Part shown: piece after piece, positions 45,415 through 54,098 of the stretch
How the letters are laid out: each line of letters begins with the position of its first letter
Position numbering within the stretch: position 1 is the first letter of the stretch
From: Acidobacteriota bacterium
GTDB taxonomy: Bacteria > Acidobacteriota > Thermoanaerobaculia > UBA5066
Direction: 5' to 3'
Length of the DNA: 64,000 bases
NCBI GenBank assembly: GCA_029781975.1
Contig: JAKOVQ010000010.1
Coordinates: 298,375 to 362,374 of the forward strand
Made by a program: the position numbers and the translations under genes
Notes under the pieces: model-generated
Seen by the model: the letters and a program-made list of their open reading frames with translations, nothing else
Told to the model about the DNA's origin: nothing
Database searches by the model: none

Positions 45415-48210
45415 ATGCCGGAAGGACCTGCCGGGGGCGGAAGCCACCTCACGGAAGACGCCGGGGAGCACCCGGTGAGCGAGGGCGTGGGCGGCGTCCT
45501 CCCCCCCGGCACCGTCGTCGCGGGGCGGTACGAGATCCGCCGGCTGCTCGGGTGCGGGAGCTCCGGGCTCGTCTACGCGGCGCACGACCGGCCGCTGGGG
45601 GCCGAGGTCGCGCTGAAGGTGCTGCGGCCCGACCGGCTGACCGAGAGGGCGCTGAAGAGGATCCGGCGCGAGGTGCGGATCGCCCGCGAGGGGTCGAGCG
45701 CACGGCTCCTCCGGGTCTACGACCTCGAGGAGGCCGACGGGCTCGTCTTCCTGACGATGGAGCTGGTCGAGGGGACGACGCTCCGCGACCGGATGGCGGG
45801 GCCGCTCCCCGTGGGCGAGGCCGTTCCTCTCGTGACCGCGATCCTCGAGGGGCTCGCGGCGCTCCACGCGCTCGGCGTCGTCCACCGGGACGTGAAGCCC
45901 GCGAACGTCCTCCTGACGCCGGACGGCACCGTGAAGCTGGGGGACTTCGGGCTGGCCCTGTGGCTCGACACCGCCGAGTCGCGGGTGACGGAGGCGAGCG
46001 GCTTCGTCGGGACAGCGGAGTACGTCTCGCCGGAGCAGGCGCTCGGGAAGGAGATCGACGCCCGGAGCGACCTCTTCTCGGTCGGGGCGGTCCTCTACGA
46101 GATGCTCGCGGGGAAGCCGCCGTGGCACGAGAGCTCGTCGCTCGGGACGATCACGGCGCGCCTGAACCGGCCCGCCCCGGACGTGAGGTCCGCCGCCCCC
46201 CGGACCCCCGGGTGGCTGGCCGGGATCGTCGCCCGGCTGCTCGAGGTCCGTCCCTCGGACCGGTACGCGAGCGCGGCCGAGGTGCTCGCCGACCTGGGGC
46301 GGCGCCCGTCTCTGGGGACGCGCGTCAGGCGCGCCCTCCTTCGCCGACGGACGCTGGCGGCCGCCGCGGTCGTCGTCCTCCTCGGGGCGTCCCTCGCGGG
46401 GCTCCTCGCCTACCGGTCGAGCCGCTTCGCGCGGCTCGAGGGGGACGGGGCCAACGGGACCAGGGCCCTCGACGGGAAGGGCCGGGTCCTCTGGAGGAAC
46501 CCGACCCTGGACTTCGAGCGGCTGGCCGTGGTCTACCGGCGCCGGGGCGGGGCGACGGGCGTGGCGGGGCTCCCCTGGAGGTCCACGGAGCCTCCCCATG
46601 CTCCCGGGCTCCTCTCGATCCTCGACCCGCAGACCGGCGCCACCCGCCGGGAGATCCCGCTGCCGGACTACCGCTCCGCCTTCCCCCGGTATGCCGACCT
46701 CTGGCGACCGATGTCGGTTCGCGCGGTGGACGTCCTCGGGGAAGGGAGGGACCAGATCCTCGTCTCGTTCATGCACTGGAAGGACGTCGGGGGATACACG
46801 GCCCTCGTCGACCCCGCGACGGACCGGTCGAAGGTCGTCTACGCCTCGTCCGGCGACCAGCGGTTCGCGGGCGCCGCCGACGTCGACGGCGACGGGCAGG
46901 CGGAGCTGGTCTTCACCGGCATCAACAACGCTCTCGGCTGGTACAACGCGGTGGCCGTCGTCAGGCCCTTCGTGCGGCCGTCCGACCGGACCGCGGGCGC
47001 CTCCTTCGCGCTCTTCGCCGCGAGCCCGGACCGGCCTTCGGCGAACCTGGACCTCCTCTCCGACTACGTCCTCCTGCCGCGAGGCGAGATCCAGGCGAGG
47101 GCGACGGCCGCCGTGATCGACGCGAGCGGGCGCCGCCTCCGCGTCCACCTCACGGGGCGGTCGCCCGTCGACGTCGACCTGACGGGCTGCGGCCTCGCGC
47201 GGCCGGGTCCGGCCGGCTGCGCGGCGCTGCGGGATGCCCGGCGCCGCGCGTTCGCGCACGTGCGGGAGGCGCTGCGGGTGATGGCGACCGGCTTCTCCGG
47301 GCGGGCCGTCGAGGAGGCGGCCGCCGCGGACGCGGACGCCCGCGCCGCCTCGGACCCGATCCTCGCCGAGGCTGCCCGGAGGCTGGAGGGGCGCGCCCTG
47401 ATCCGGGCGGGGAGGACGGAGGAGGGGGAGGCGCTCTTCGAGGGACTGATGGCCTCGGAGAACGCGCCCGAGATCGCGCACGACGCGGCCGTCGCGTTCC
47501 ACCTCTCCGACCACCCGCGCCGCGCGGCGGCGTGGTACATGAAGGCCTTCTCGCACGGCGACTCGGGCGAGGGGCGCTCCCGCTTCTATTACGTCGCCGG
47601 GGCGGTGATGGCCGACGTCGAGGCCGGACGCTGGCAGGAGGCGGAGGCGGACATCCGAGCGTTCGAGGCGGAGGCGGCGCTCGCGTCGCCGCGGACGCCG
47701 TGGGGCGACGAGCTCCGCGCCTACGTCGCCTGGCGGCAGGGAAAGCCCAGGGATTTCGCCCTCGTGGAAGGGGCCATGCTCGTGGAGCTGGCCGCGGACT
47801 GGAAGCTCGAGGTCGAGAACGCCCTCGGCGAGGACGCGGCCGTCCTGCTGCGCAAGGCGGACGACCCCGTCACGAGCGCGGTCGTGACGCCGCCGCTCCT
47901 CCTCTCGCTGAAGGGGGAGCTCCTCTCCCGCCTCGGCCGCGACGCCGAGGCGCTCGCGACGGCGCGGAAGGCGTGGCAGGAGGCCCGCGAGACCCGGACG
48001 ACCGACGTGGGCGTCCACGCGCACTTCGACCTGATCGGCGAGCGGTTCGCCCGGCTGGCGGCGCGCGCCGGGCTCGCGAGGGAGGCGGACGAGGCGCTCG
48101 CGGAGGTGCGCGCGATCCGCGAGCGGGAGCGGGTGCGGGTCGCCTCGGGGGCGCTCGGCCCCGCGCACCGGCAACGCCTCGTCCGCGCGACGCTCCGGCC
48201 AGCGCCGTGA
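45415..48210 (+). CDS. Transmembrane Ser/Thr protein kinase with FG-GAP-like and TPR-like extracytoplasmic part
   Basis: A 931-residue Hanks-type kinase. The catalytic domain (about 38-300) is complete: glycine loop LGCGSSGLV, ATP Lys68, HRDVKPAN with Asp159, DFG at 177-179 and the SPE triplet. A single membrane helix (about 313-333) separates it from the exported part. That part includes a calcium-site-like DVDGDGQAE repeat typical of FG-GAP/VCBS blades (about 480-500) and a C-terminal helical region with TPR-like pairs. It may sense an extracellular signal. The start could also be a GTG 21 nt upstream. The divergent FHA regulator is the natural candidate substrate or reader of its phosphothreonine marks. 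Confidence 0.92.
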   Translation: MPEGPAGGGSHLTEDAGEHPVSEGVGGVLPPGTVVAGRYEIRRLLGCGSSGLVYAAHDRPLGAEVALKVLRPDRLTERALKRIRREVRIAREGSSARLLRVYDLEEADGLVFLTMELVEGTTLRDRMAGPLPVGEAVPLVTAILEGLAALHALGVVHRDVKPANVLLTPDGTVKLGDFGLALWLDTAESRVTEASGFVGTAEYVSPEQALGKEIDARSDLFSVGAVLYEMLAGKPPWHESSSLGTITARLNRPAPDVRSAAPRTPGWLAGIVARLLEVRPSDRYASAAEVLADLGRRPSLGTRVRRALLRRRTLAAAAVVVLLGASLAGLLAYRSSRFARLEGDGANGTRALDGKGRVLWRNPTLDFERLAVVYRRRGGATGVAGLPWRSTEPPHAPGLLSILDPQTGATRREIPLPDYRSAFPRYADLWRPMSVRAVDVLGEGRDQILVSFMHWKDVGGYTALVDPATDRSKVVYASSGDQRFAGAADVDGDGQAELVFTGINNALGWYNAVAVVRPFVRPSDRTAGASFALFAASPDRPSANLDLLSDYVLLPRGEIQARATAAVIDASGRRLRVHLTGRSPVDVDLTGCGLARPGPAGCAALRDARRRAFAHVREALRVMATGFSGRAVEEAAAADADARAASDPILAEAARRLEGRALIRAGRTEEGEALFEGLMASENAPEIAHDAAVAFHLSDHPRRAAAWYMKAFSHGDSGEGRSRFYYVAGAVMADVEAGRWQEAEADIRAFEAEAALASPRTPWGDELRAYVAWRQGKPRDFALVEGAMLVELAADWKLEVENALGEDAAVLLRKADDPVTSAVVTPPLLLSLKGELLSRLGRDAEALATARKAWQEARETRTTDVGVHAHFDLIGERFARLAARAGLAREADEALAEVRAIRERERVRVASGALGPAHRQRLVRATLRPAP

Positions 48211-48324
48211 CTCCCGTCACGAAGGGACCCCGCCGGTAAACCGGACCGTCACGCGGCGCGTCTGTCGACCCGGAACCCACCGGAGGGCGACACCTTCCGG
48301 AACGTCGATCAGAGGAGTCGTCAG

Positions 48325-48801
48325 ATGAAGAACACGGAGAAGCTCCGCATCCTGCCCGCTCTGGCCATGGCCGCCGCGCTCGTCCTCGCCGGCGTCCCCG
48401 CCGCCCCCGCCCTCGCCGCCGACGCGCCGGCCCCGGCTCACCCGAACGGCCCGGGCGGGATCCTGAGGTGCCTCAGGGTCGTCGACCTGACCGACCAGCA
48501 GAAGGCCGACATCAAGGCGATCCTCGAGGGGGAGAAGGACACGCTGAAGGGCCTCCACGAGGCGATCGTGGCCGACCGCGACGCGATCAAGGCCCTGTTC
48601 GACTCCGAGAACCCGGATCCGTGCCAGGTCGGGACGGCCGTCCTGAAGCTGCACGCCGACCGCGGCTCGGTGCGCGCCGAGATCGCGAAGATCCGCTCGA
48701 ACGTCGAGGCGCTGCTGACCCCCGAGCAGAAGGCGAAGCTCGCGGGCTGCCTGGCGATCCTCCACGGCGACGCCCCGGCCGATCCCTCCACGGGCGGGTA
48801 G
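48325..48801 (+). CDS. Spy/CpxP-like periplasmic protein (LTxxQ)
   Basis: A 158-residue protein with a signal peptide (cut near residue 31, after ALA) and a helical mature part. Two LTxxQ-type motifs are present (LTDQQKADI and LTPEQKAKL), the hallmark of the Spy/CpxP/ZraP/CnrX group. These proteins are periplasmic chaperones or metal-responsive sensors of envelope stress. Two Cys residues flank the helical core. AGAGGAG before the ATG fixes the start. It is a distant relative of the LTxxQ protein in the sigma-factor operon at 52966. It lies 114 nt after the kinase gene. Confidence 0.85.
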   Translation: MKNTEKLRILPALAMAAALVLAGVPAAPALAADAPAPAHPNGPGGILRCLRVVDLTDQQKADIKAILEGEKDTLKGLHEAIVADRDAIKALFDSENPDPCQVGTAVLKLHADRGSVRAEIAKIRSNVEALLTPEQKAKLAGCLAILHGDAPADPSTGG

Positions 48802-48804
48802 CCC

Positions 48805-48842
48805 GCCGCCGCCCCCCTTCCGGCGTCGCCTATCGCGGCGGC
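48805..48842. terminator. Possible bidirectional terminator
   Basis: Inverted repeat GCCGCCGC (48805-48812) and GCGGCGGC (48835-48842) between and across the converging 3' ends of the Spy-like and MEMO-like genes. No T-run on either side; low-complexity GC composition makes chance likely. Confidence 0.25.
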
Positions 48843-50002
48843 GCGGAGACGCCCGCCACCCACGCCGCGGCCGGGTAGCCGACGAAGTGATAGAGGTTCG
48901 CCGGGGCGGTCTCGCCGAGGCCGGCTGGCCGGACGGGGAGCTCCGGCCAGCCGACCGAGGTGGCGTAGGCGAGCGGGCGCCCCTCCGGCGCGGGCAGCCC
49001 CAGCGCGCGCGCCGTCCGGGAGAGGACGAGGAGGCCGAGCGGGATGGAGAAGCGGCCGCACCAGGTGATCCGGTACTCGGTCGGCTTCTCGGGGTTCACG
49101 CAGGCGGAATAGAAGCTTTGCAGGGCGCCGTCCGCGAGGGGACCGCGGAGTCCGCCGAGGAGCCCCTTGTCGCGCGAGACGGCCTTGACGTAGGCGTCGA
49201 CGCCGCCGTCGCCGAACGGCACCTGCGAGAAGTCGGGGCCGTAGTGGACGGCGTCCGCCGAGACGACGATTGCGACGTCCTTCCCGAGCGCGAGGCCCCG
49301 GGACCGCATCGCGCCCGCGAGGGCCGCGCCCAGGTGGTCGGCCAGCTCGGTCAGCCGCGGCCAGGTGGCGGCCGGGACGAGGATCGGGACGATCTCGACG
49401 TCGGGCCTCAGGTGCTTCAGCCAGAAGACCAGCGCCTCGACCGAGTGCTCCGAGTCGTGCATCGCGGCGTCGACGACCGCGTCCCCCTTCGAGAGCTTCG
49501 CCAGGATCTCCCCGCGGAGCGGCGAGACGGCGACCGGACCGTCGGGCGCGCGCCACGTCTCGTACGGGTCGAAGACGAGGACCCCTTCGGCTCCGAATTT
49601 CCGGTAGCGGTGGAAGACGCCGACCACGACGACGGTCTTCGCGGTGACGAGCGGGAGGACCTGCCTGTAGACGCGCCCCGCGTAGAGGTAGTCGTCGTGC
49701 GGGCAGACGACGCCGAGGACGCCCGGAGGGGGCGCCGCGCCGAGCGCGTCGGGCGGGGGCGGCGTGGCGGAGAGGTCGAAGACCGCCTTCATCTGGGCGG
49801 CGGTGGAGGCGAAGCCGACCGTGTCCAGCTGCCCTCGCCGGGACGCGGACGAGGGGATGCCCATCCCCTTCCGGACCTCCTCGAGGGTGGGGGGCGGGCC
49901 CGACGCGGGCTGCGAGACGGCCTGCGCGGCGGAGGGAGAGGCGAAGGCGAGGGGGGCGGCGGCGAGGGCCGCGAGGACGAGCGTGAGGGATCGGTTGCGC
50001 AC
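48830..50002 (-). CDS. Secreted MEMO-family (AmmeMemoRadiSam B-like) protein
   Basis: A 390-residue MEMO-family protein with a signal peptide (cut near residue 27). The mature part has the family's metal-site pattern: CPHDDYLYAG with His102, the GVFHRY His131, HDSEHSVEALVFWL, SADAVHYG, and a Cys (301 or 315) near the position of the MEMO1 active-site Cys. Human MEMO1 binds copper or iron; bacterial relatives usually stand in AmmeMemoRadiSam operons and are cytoplasmic. Here no AMMECR1 or radical SAM partner is adjacent and the protein appears to be exported. GTG start with GGAGGA 5 nt upstream. Function unknown; redox-metal handling is a reasonable guess. Confidence 0.82.
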   Translation of the reverse strand: MRNRSLTLVLAALAAAPLAFASPSAAQAVSQPASGPPPTLEEVRKGMGIPSSASRRGQLDTVGFASTAAQMKAVFDLSATPPPPDALGAAPPPGVLGVVCPHDDYLYAGRVYRQVLPLVTAKTVVVVGVFHRYRKFGAEGVLVFDPYETWRAPDGPVAVSPLRGEILAKLSKGDAVVDAAMHDSEHSVEALVFWLKHLRPDVEIVPILVPAATWPRLTELADHLGAALAGAMRSRGLALGKDVAIVVSADAVHYGPDFSQVPFGDGGVDAYVKAVSRDKGLLGGLRGPLADGALQSFYSACVNPEKPTEYRITWCGRFSIPLGLLVLSRTARALGLPAPEGRPLAYATSVGWPELPVRPAGLGETAPANLYHFVGYPAAAWVAGVSAPPR

Positions 50003-50043
50003 GGCTTCCTCCCGGGGGATGAGCTCCCGAGCGCGTGATCGTA

Positions 50044-50079
50044 GCGCCCGTGGCGCCCGTGGCGCCCGGAGCGCCCGGA
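50044..50079. repeat. 9-bp tandem repeat (4 units)
   Basis: GCGCCCGTG is repeated twice (50044-50061) and then GCGCCCGGA twice (50062-50079), just after the stop of the hybrid kinase gene and about 40 nt upstream of the MEMO-like gene. The array lies in the transcribed leader of the latter if they are co-transcribed. Confidence 0.75.
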
Positions 50080-50083
50080 GCGG

Positions 50084-52867
50084 TCAGCCGCCTTCCGGAC
50101 GGGGATCCGCGGGGGGCTCCGGGGCCTCGTCCGGCGCGCGCGGCGCCAGCAGCCGGTCCACCGTCTCGGCGACCCGGGCCAGCGGGCACGGCTTGCTCAG
50201 GTAGGCGTCGGCGCCCGCCGCCAGGATCCTCTCGCGGTCGCCCGTCATGGCGAGGGCGGTGAGAGCGAGGACCGGGACGGAGCGTCCCCCGCCCGCCTCC
50301 CGGATCCGGCCGATCGCCTCCAGCCCGTCGAGCCCAGGGAGCTGGATGTCCATGATCAGGACGTCGTGGCGGGCGGCCGCCGCCATCGCCACGGCCTCGT
50401 CCCCCGTCCGCGCCCTGCTGACCTTGTACCCGCGCGCCTCCAGGACCCGCGTGACCATCGAGGCGGAATCCTCGTCGTCCTCGGCCAGGAGGACCTCGGC
50501 CCCTTCGCGCCTCCCCGTGCCTCCCCGATCGGGCCGGACGGGGGCGGGGTCGGACGGCGAGTCCTGCGCGCCCGGCCGTGCCGGGCGCCAGGCGTCCGGC
50601 CCGGCGCACGGGAGGGTGAAGGTGAAGCGGCTTCCCTCCCCCTTCCGGCTCTCCACCTCGACGCTCCCGCCGTGGAGCTCGACCATCCGCCTCACCAGCG
50701 TGAGGCCGAGCCCCGTCCCGGGGAACTCGCGCGCGAGGCGGCTGTCGAGCTGCGTGAACGGCTTGAAGAGCCGCGGGAGGTCCTTCTCCGCGATCCCGAT
50801 CCCGGTGTCCCAGACCGTCGTCCTCACCACCCGGGCCTCGTCGTCGACCCGCGCGATCACCCCCACCCGCCCGCCGTCCGGCGTGAACTTCACCGCGTTG
50901 GAGAGGAGGTTCGCGAGGATCTGCTTCAGCCGCCGCCCGTCGGCGACGACGCGGCAGTCGGGAGGGGCCACGTCGACGGCGAGCTCGATCCCCTTCCGGC
51001 GGGCGAGCTGGCCCACCATCCCCAGCGTCGCCTGGACGATCGGCTCGAGGCCCGAAGGCTCGGGCTGGAGGCGGAGCCGCCCCGCCTCGATCTTGGCCAC
51101 GTCGAGGATGTCGTTGATGAGCGCCAGGAGGTGGCGCCCCCCTTCGTCGATCGTCCGGAGGCCCTTCGCCTGCGGCGGGGTGAGGGGGCCGTGGAAGCCC
51201 CCGAGGAGGAGCTCGGCCGACCCGAGGATCCCGTTGAGGGGGGTCCTCAGCTCGTGGCTCATGGAGGCGAGGAACTCGTCCTTCGTCCTCGCGGCGTCCT
51301 CCAGCTGCGCGACCGCGCGCGCCAGCTCCTCCGACCTGAGGCGGAGCTCCTCCTCGGCCTGCCTGCGGGCGCTGACGTCCTGGATGACGGTGGAGAGGAA
51401 CTCGACCGTCCCGTCGGGGCCCCGGTGGGGGACGATCACCTGCATGACGGGGATCTCGGACCCCGCGGCCGTCCTCAGGGTCGTCTCTCCCCGCCACGTC
51501 CTTCCCTCGAGAGCGGTCCGAAGGGCCACCTCCGCGTACCACGTGCGGTCGCGCTCCGGGCGGAACTCGAGGACGCTCCTGCCGACGGGGTCGTCGACGC
51601 CCAGCATCTGCCGTGCCGCCGGGTTCATGTAGAGGACCCGCCCCTCGCGGTCCGCCATCGCGACGAAGTCGGGGCTCTCCTCGAGGATGAGCTGCTGCCG
51701 CGCCCGCGCCGCCTCCAGCTCCTTGCGGGCCGTGATGTCGCGCATGAAGGCGAAGTAGCGGCCGCCCGCCCGGTCGGCCCAGTTGACGGAGACCTCGAGG
51801 TCGACGGTCCCCCCGTCCTTCCGGAGGTGACGGGTCTCGAAACGCGCCGACCCGGTCTCCCGGAGGCGCCGGCCGACCTCCTCGACCATCTCGGGCGAGT
51901 ACGCGGCCTCGACGTCGCGGACGTTCATGTCGAGGAGCTCCCCGCGCTCGTACCCGACCATCCGGCAGTAGGCCTCGTTGACGTCGACGAACCAGCCTCC
52001 GAGCCGGAAGAGCGCGAACCCTTCGGTCGTCCCGGCCAGGACGCTCCGAAGCTCCTCCGTCCGCTGGGCCACGCGCTGCTCGAGCGCGGACGCGAGCGCC
52101 TCGAGGTCGCGCCGCGCGCGCCGCGCCTCGGTGACGTCGTGCCCCTCGGCGACGAGGCAGAGGAGCCCTCCGTCGGGCGACGGGACGGGGCGGAGCGAGA
52201 AGTCGATCGTCGCGCGCACGTCCCCCTTTCCCCGGACGTCGATCTCGTGGCGGACCAGCTCCCCCTTCGTCGCCCGCGAGACGGAATCGCGGACGCGGCC
52301 CTGCGTCTCCTCGTCGAGCGTCCACCAGCGCGCCTCCCAGAACGGGAAGCCGACCACGGCCTCCGGGGAGAGGCCGCCGAACTCGAGTGACCTCCGGTTC
52401 GCCTCCCGGACGGTCCCGTCGGGGTCGAGGACCGCCGTCAGCTGGAACGAGGCGTCGAAGATCGCCCGGGCACGGGCCAGCTCCTCCCGGAGCCTCCGCG
52501 CCGTCGCGAGCCGGTCGGTCACGTCCGACAGCGCGAGGCAGACGGCGGCGACGTCGCCGTCTGGCCCTCGTACGGGTCGGAAGACGAGCTCGGTGTCCCG
52601 TCCCTGGTGGTGGTGGACGGTGCTGTAGGCCTCGCCGTCGAGGGCCCAGGAGAGGCCGCGCGCGAGGGCGGGACGGAGCTCCGAGGGGGCCCAGACGAGG
52701 AAGTCGTCTCCGGCGCGCGGCGTAGCGTCGAACGCGCGGGCGAGGGCGAGGCGCGCGGCCTCGTTGACCAGGACGACCCGCTTGGCGCGGTCGGCGTAGA
52801 CGAGCGGCTCGGGGGAGGCCTCGAGGAAAGCTCGCAGAAGGGGCTCGCCGCCGCGCTCCTGGCTCAT
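50084..52867 (-). CDS. Cytoplasmic hybrid histidine kinase with four PAS domains
   Basis: A 927-residue sensor kinase without membrane helices. Four PAS-type sensor modules occupy about residues 8-120, 130-250, 270-385 and 392-505, linked by coiled coils. The HisKA domain has FLASMSHELRTPLNG with phospho-acceptor His538. The ATP-binding domain shows the N box (ANLLSNAVKF), DTGIGI and GTGLGL. A C-terminal receiver (about 790-905) has Asp840 as phospho-acceptor and Lys892. With no transmembrane part it should sense an internal cue such as redox state, oxygen or a ligand bound by the PAS domains. The ATG is preceded by TAGACT 7 nt away and no Shine-Dalgarno, so a leaderless start is likely. No separate output regulator is adjacent. 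Confidence 0.93.
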   Translation of the reverse strand: MSQERGGEPLLRAFLEASPEPLVYADRAKRVVLVNEAARLALARAFDATPRAGDDFLVWAPSELRPALARGLSWALDGEAYSTVHHHQGRDTELVFRPVRGPDGDVAAVCLALSDVTDRLATARRLREELARARAIFDASFQLTAVLDPDGTVREANRRSLEFGGLSPEAVVGFPFWEARWWTLDEETQGRVRDSVSRATKGELVRHEIDVRGKGDVRATIDFSLRPVPSPDGGLLCLVAEGHDVTEARRARRDLEALASALEQRVAQRTEELRSVLAGTTEGFALFRLGGWFVDVNEAYCRMVGYERGELLDMNVRDVEAAYSPEMVEEVGRRLRETGSARFETRHLRKDGGTVDLEVSVNWADRAGGRYFAFMRDITARKELEAARARQQLILEESPDFVAMADREGRVLYMNPAARQMLGVDDPVGRSVLEFRPERDRTWYAEVALRTALEGRTWRGETTLRTAAGSEIPVMQVIVPHRGPDGTVEFLSTVIQDVSARRQAEEELRLRSEELARAVAQLEDAARTKDEFLASMSHELRTPLNGILGSAELLLGGFHGPLTPPQAKGLRTIDEGGRHLLALINDILDVAKIEAGRLRLQPEPSGLEPIVQATLGMVGQLARRKGIELAVDVAPPDCRVVADGRRLKQILANLLSNAVKFTPDGGRVGVIARVDDEARVVRTTVWDTGIGIAEKDLPRLFKPFTQLDSRLAREFPGTGLGLTLVRRMVELHGGSVEVESRKGEGSRFTFTLPCAGPDAWRPARPGAQDSPSDPAPVRPDRGGTGRREGAEVLLAEDDEDSASMVTRVLEARGYKVSRARTGDEAVAMAAAARHDVLIMDIQLPGLDGLEAIGRIREAGGGRSVPVLALTALAMTGDRERILAAGADAYLSKPCPLARVAETVDRLLAPRAPDEAPEPPADPRPEGG

Positions 52868-52874
52868 GGAGGCC

Positions 52875-52880
52875 AGTCTA
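52875..52880 (-). promoter_or_regulatory. Predicted leaderless -10 element of the hybrid kinase gene
   Basis: TAGACT on the minus strand, 7 nt before the ATG at 52867, with no Shine-Dalgarno between. Same hexamer and spacing as in front of corA. No clear -35. Confidence 0.45.
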
Positions 52881-52904
52881 TCCGCGGGAGAACTCCGCCG
52901 ATAG

Positions 52905-52943
52905 GCGGATCGGCCCGGGAGCGTCGCCCCCGGGCCGATCCGC
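52905..52943 (-). terminator. Strong 15-bp hairpin after the sigma-factor operon
   Basis: Arms GCGGATCGGCCCGGG (52905-52919) and CCCGGGCCGATCCGC (52929-52943) form a perfect 15-bp stem with a 9-nt loop, 22 nt after the stop of the last gene of the sigma operon. No T-run follows, so it may act with Rho or by pausing. It separates the operon from the hybrid kinase promoter. Confidence 0.7.
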
Positions 52944-52965
52944 GTCGGGCCGTCGAAGAGGTGAG

Positions 52966-53475
52966 CTACAGGACGCCGAGGCCCCGGAGGGCATCGGCGG
53001 CCCGGACGGCGGCCGCGACCGACCGGATGGAGTCGACCCTGGCCTTCTGGTCGGCGGTGAGGAGGGCGGCGAACCCGGTCCGGAACGCCTCGTCCACGGC
53101 GCCCAGCTGCTTGCGGAGCGACTCGACCACGAGAAGGGCGCTCCCGACCGCCGCCGGGTCGGGGCTGGCGGCCTTCAGGGCGTCGCCCAGCGCCTTCTGG
53201 GCGTCGCCCATCTGCTGGACGAGCGGCTGAGCGGTCTGCCGGCGGGTCTCCTGGAGGGCCTGGACGGCGGACAGCTGGTCGTCCGTGAGCCCGAGAATCT
53301 CGCGGAGGACCACGTCGGGCGGCGGACCTCCCGGTCCGGCCCCGGGCCCGCCCGGGATGCCGCCTGCAGAGGGGGGCGGGGGACCGGCGGGCCCCGCGGG
53401 CCCGGCCTGTGCCGCGAGCGGCAGAGCCGCGGCGAGCGTGAACGCGAGGAGGGGGAGGAGGAGGGTCTTCCTCAT
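52966..53475 (-). CDS. LTxxQ-type periplasmic protein of the sigma operon
   Basis: A 169-residue exported protein; signal peptide cut near residue 24 (AQA). A Gly/Pro-rich stretch precedes a helical part with two LTxxQ-like motifs (GLTDDQLSAV and LTADQKARV), as in Spy, CpxP and CnrX. In CnrYXH-like systems such a protein senses metal or envelope stress and controls the anti-sigma factor. It is the last gene of a four-gene set, overlapping the upstream TPR gene by 4 nt (ATGA). A strong hairpin follows. The assignment rests on motif and context. Confidence 0.78.
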   Translation of the reverse strand: MRKTLLLPLLAFTLAAALPLAAQAGPAGPAGPPPPSAGGIPGGPGAGPGGPPPDVVLREILGLTDDQLSAVQALQETRRQTAQPLVQQMGDAQKALGDALKAASPDPAAVGSALLVVESLRKQLGAVDEAFRTGFAALLTADQKARVDSIRSVAAAVRAADALRGLGVL

Positions 53476-54098
53476 CGGGGATCTCCTTTCTGCTGGGGCG
53501 CCGGGGGCCTGGGGGGCCGCCCCCCGGGTGGCGGCTCGCGTCCCGCGGGCCCACGGGACGCGGCGAGCTTCTGCGAGAGGTCGACGGCGCGGTCGAACGC
53601 CCGGAGCGCCTCGTCGGACATGCCGAGCTTGCGGTAGACGCTGCCAGCGTCGAGCCAGGCGCTCGCCTCGGCGACGCTCCCCGGCGGGACGTCGGCGAGG
53701 AGGCGCTGGACCGTCTCCGCCGCGTCCTTCTTCCGTCCGGCGTCCGCCTGCACGTTGGCCAGCCGGCCGACGAGCCGGGCCTTCAGCTCGTAGACGGGGG
53801 CGGCCTTCGGGACGTCGATCGCGTAGACCCGCCCGAGCTCGTCGATCGCCGCGTCGGTCTTCCCCATCTCGAGGAGGAGCGACGCCTTCTGCTCGAGCGC
53901 CTGCATCGCCTGCGCCCAGAGGAAGCCGTTGTCTCCGGGCGGAGGGCCGCCGGGCCCTCGCCTCCCCGGGGGCATCGCGCCCGGCGCCGCGCCGGGAGGG
54001 CCGCCGGGGGAAGGCCCGGGAGCCTGCGCGGCGAGCGGGGGCGGGACGAGGGAAAGGGCGGCCAGGAGGGCCGCTGCGAAAACCGTCGAACGTGTCAT
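53472..54098 (-). CDS. Secreted TPR-like protein of the sigma operon
   Basis: A 208-residue protein with a signal peptide (cut near residue 25), a Gly/Pro-rich linker and about three TPR-like helix pairs (for example WAQAMQALEQKASLLLEMGK and WLDAGSVYRKLGMSDEALR). The C-terminus is again Pro-rich and basic. It probably mediates protein contacts in the periplasm. ATG start overlaps the stop of the upstream membrane protein gene and its own stop overlaps the next start, so all four genes of the set are coupled. Confidence 0.75.
   Translation of the reverse strand: MTRSTVFAAALLAALSLVPPPLAAQAPGPSPGGPPGAAPGAMPPGRRGPGGPPPGDNGFLWAQAMQALEQKASLLLEMGKTDAAIDELGRVYAIDVPKAAPVYELKARLVGRLANVQADAGRKKDAAETVQRLLADVPPGSVAEASAWLDAGSVYRKLGMSDEALRAFDRAVDLSQKLAASRGPAGREPPPGGRPPRPPAPQQKGDPR

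Noticed and set aside
48298-48324. GGAAC-N16-GTC before the Spy-like gene as an ECF promoter
   Set aside because: The GTC lies 2 nt before the ATG, so the transcript would start inside the gene and lose the AGAGGAG Shine-Dalgarno.
52868-53554. N-terminal extension of the hybrid histidine kinase
   Set aside because: It would cross a strong hairpin and the LTxxQ gene; the peptide is a shadow sequence, and the first PAS domain begins right after the ATG at 52867.
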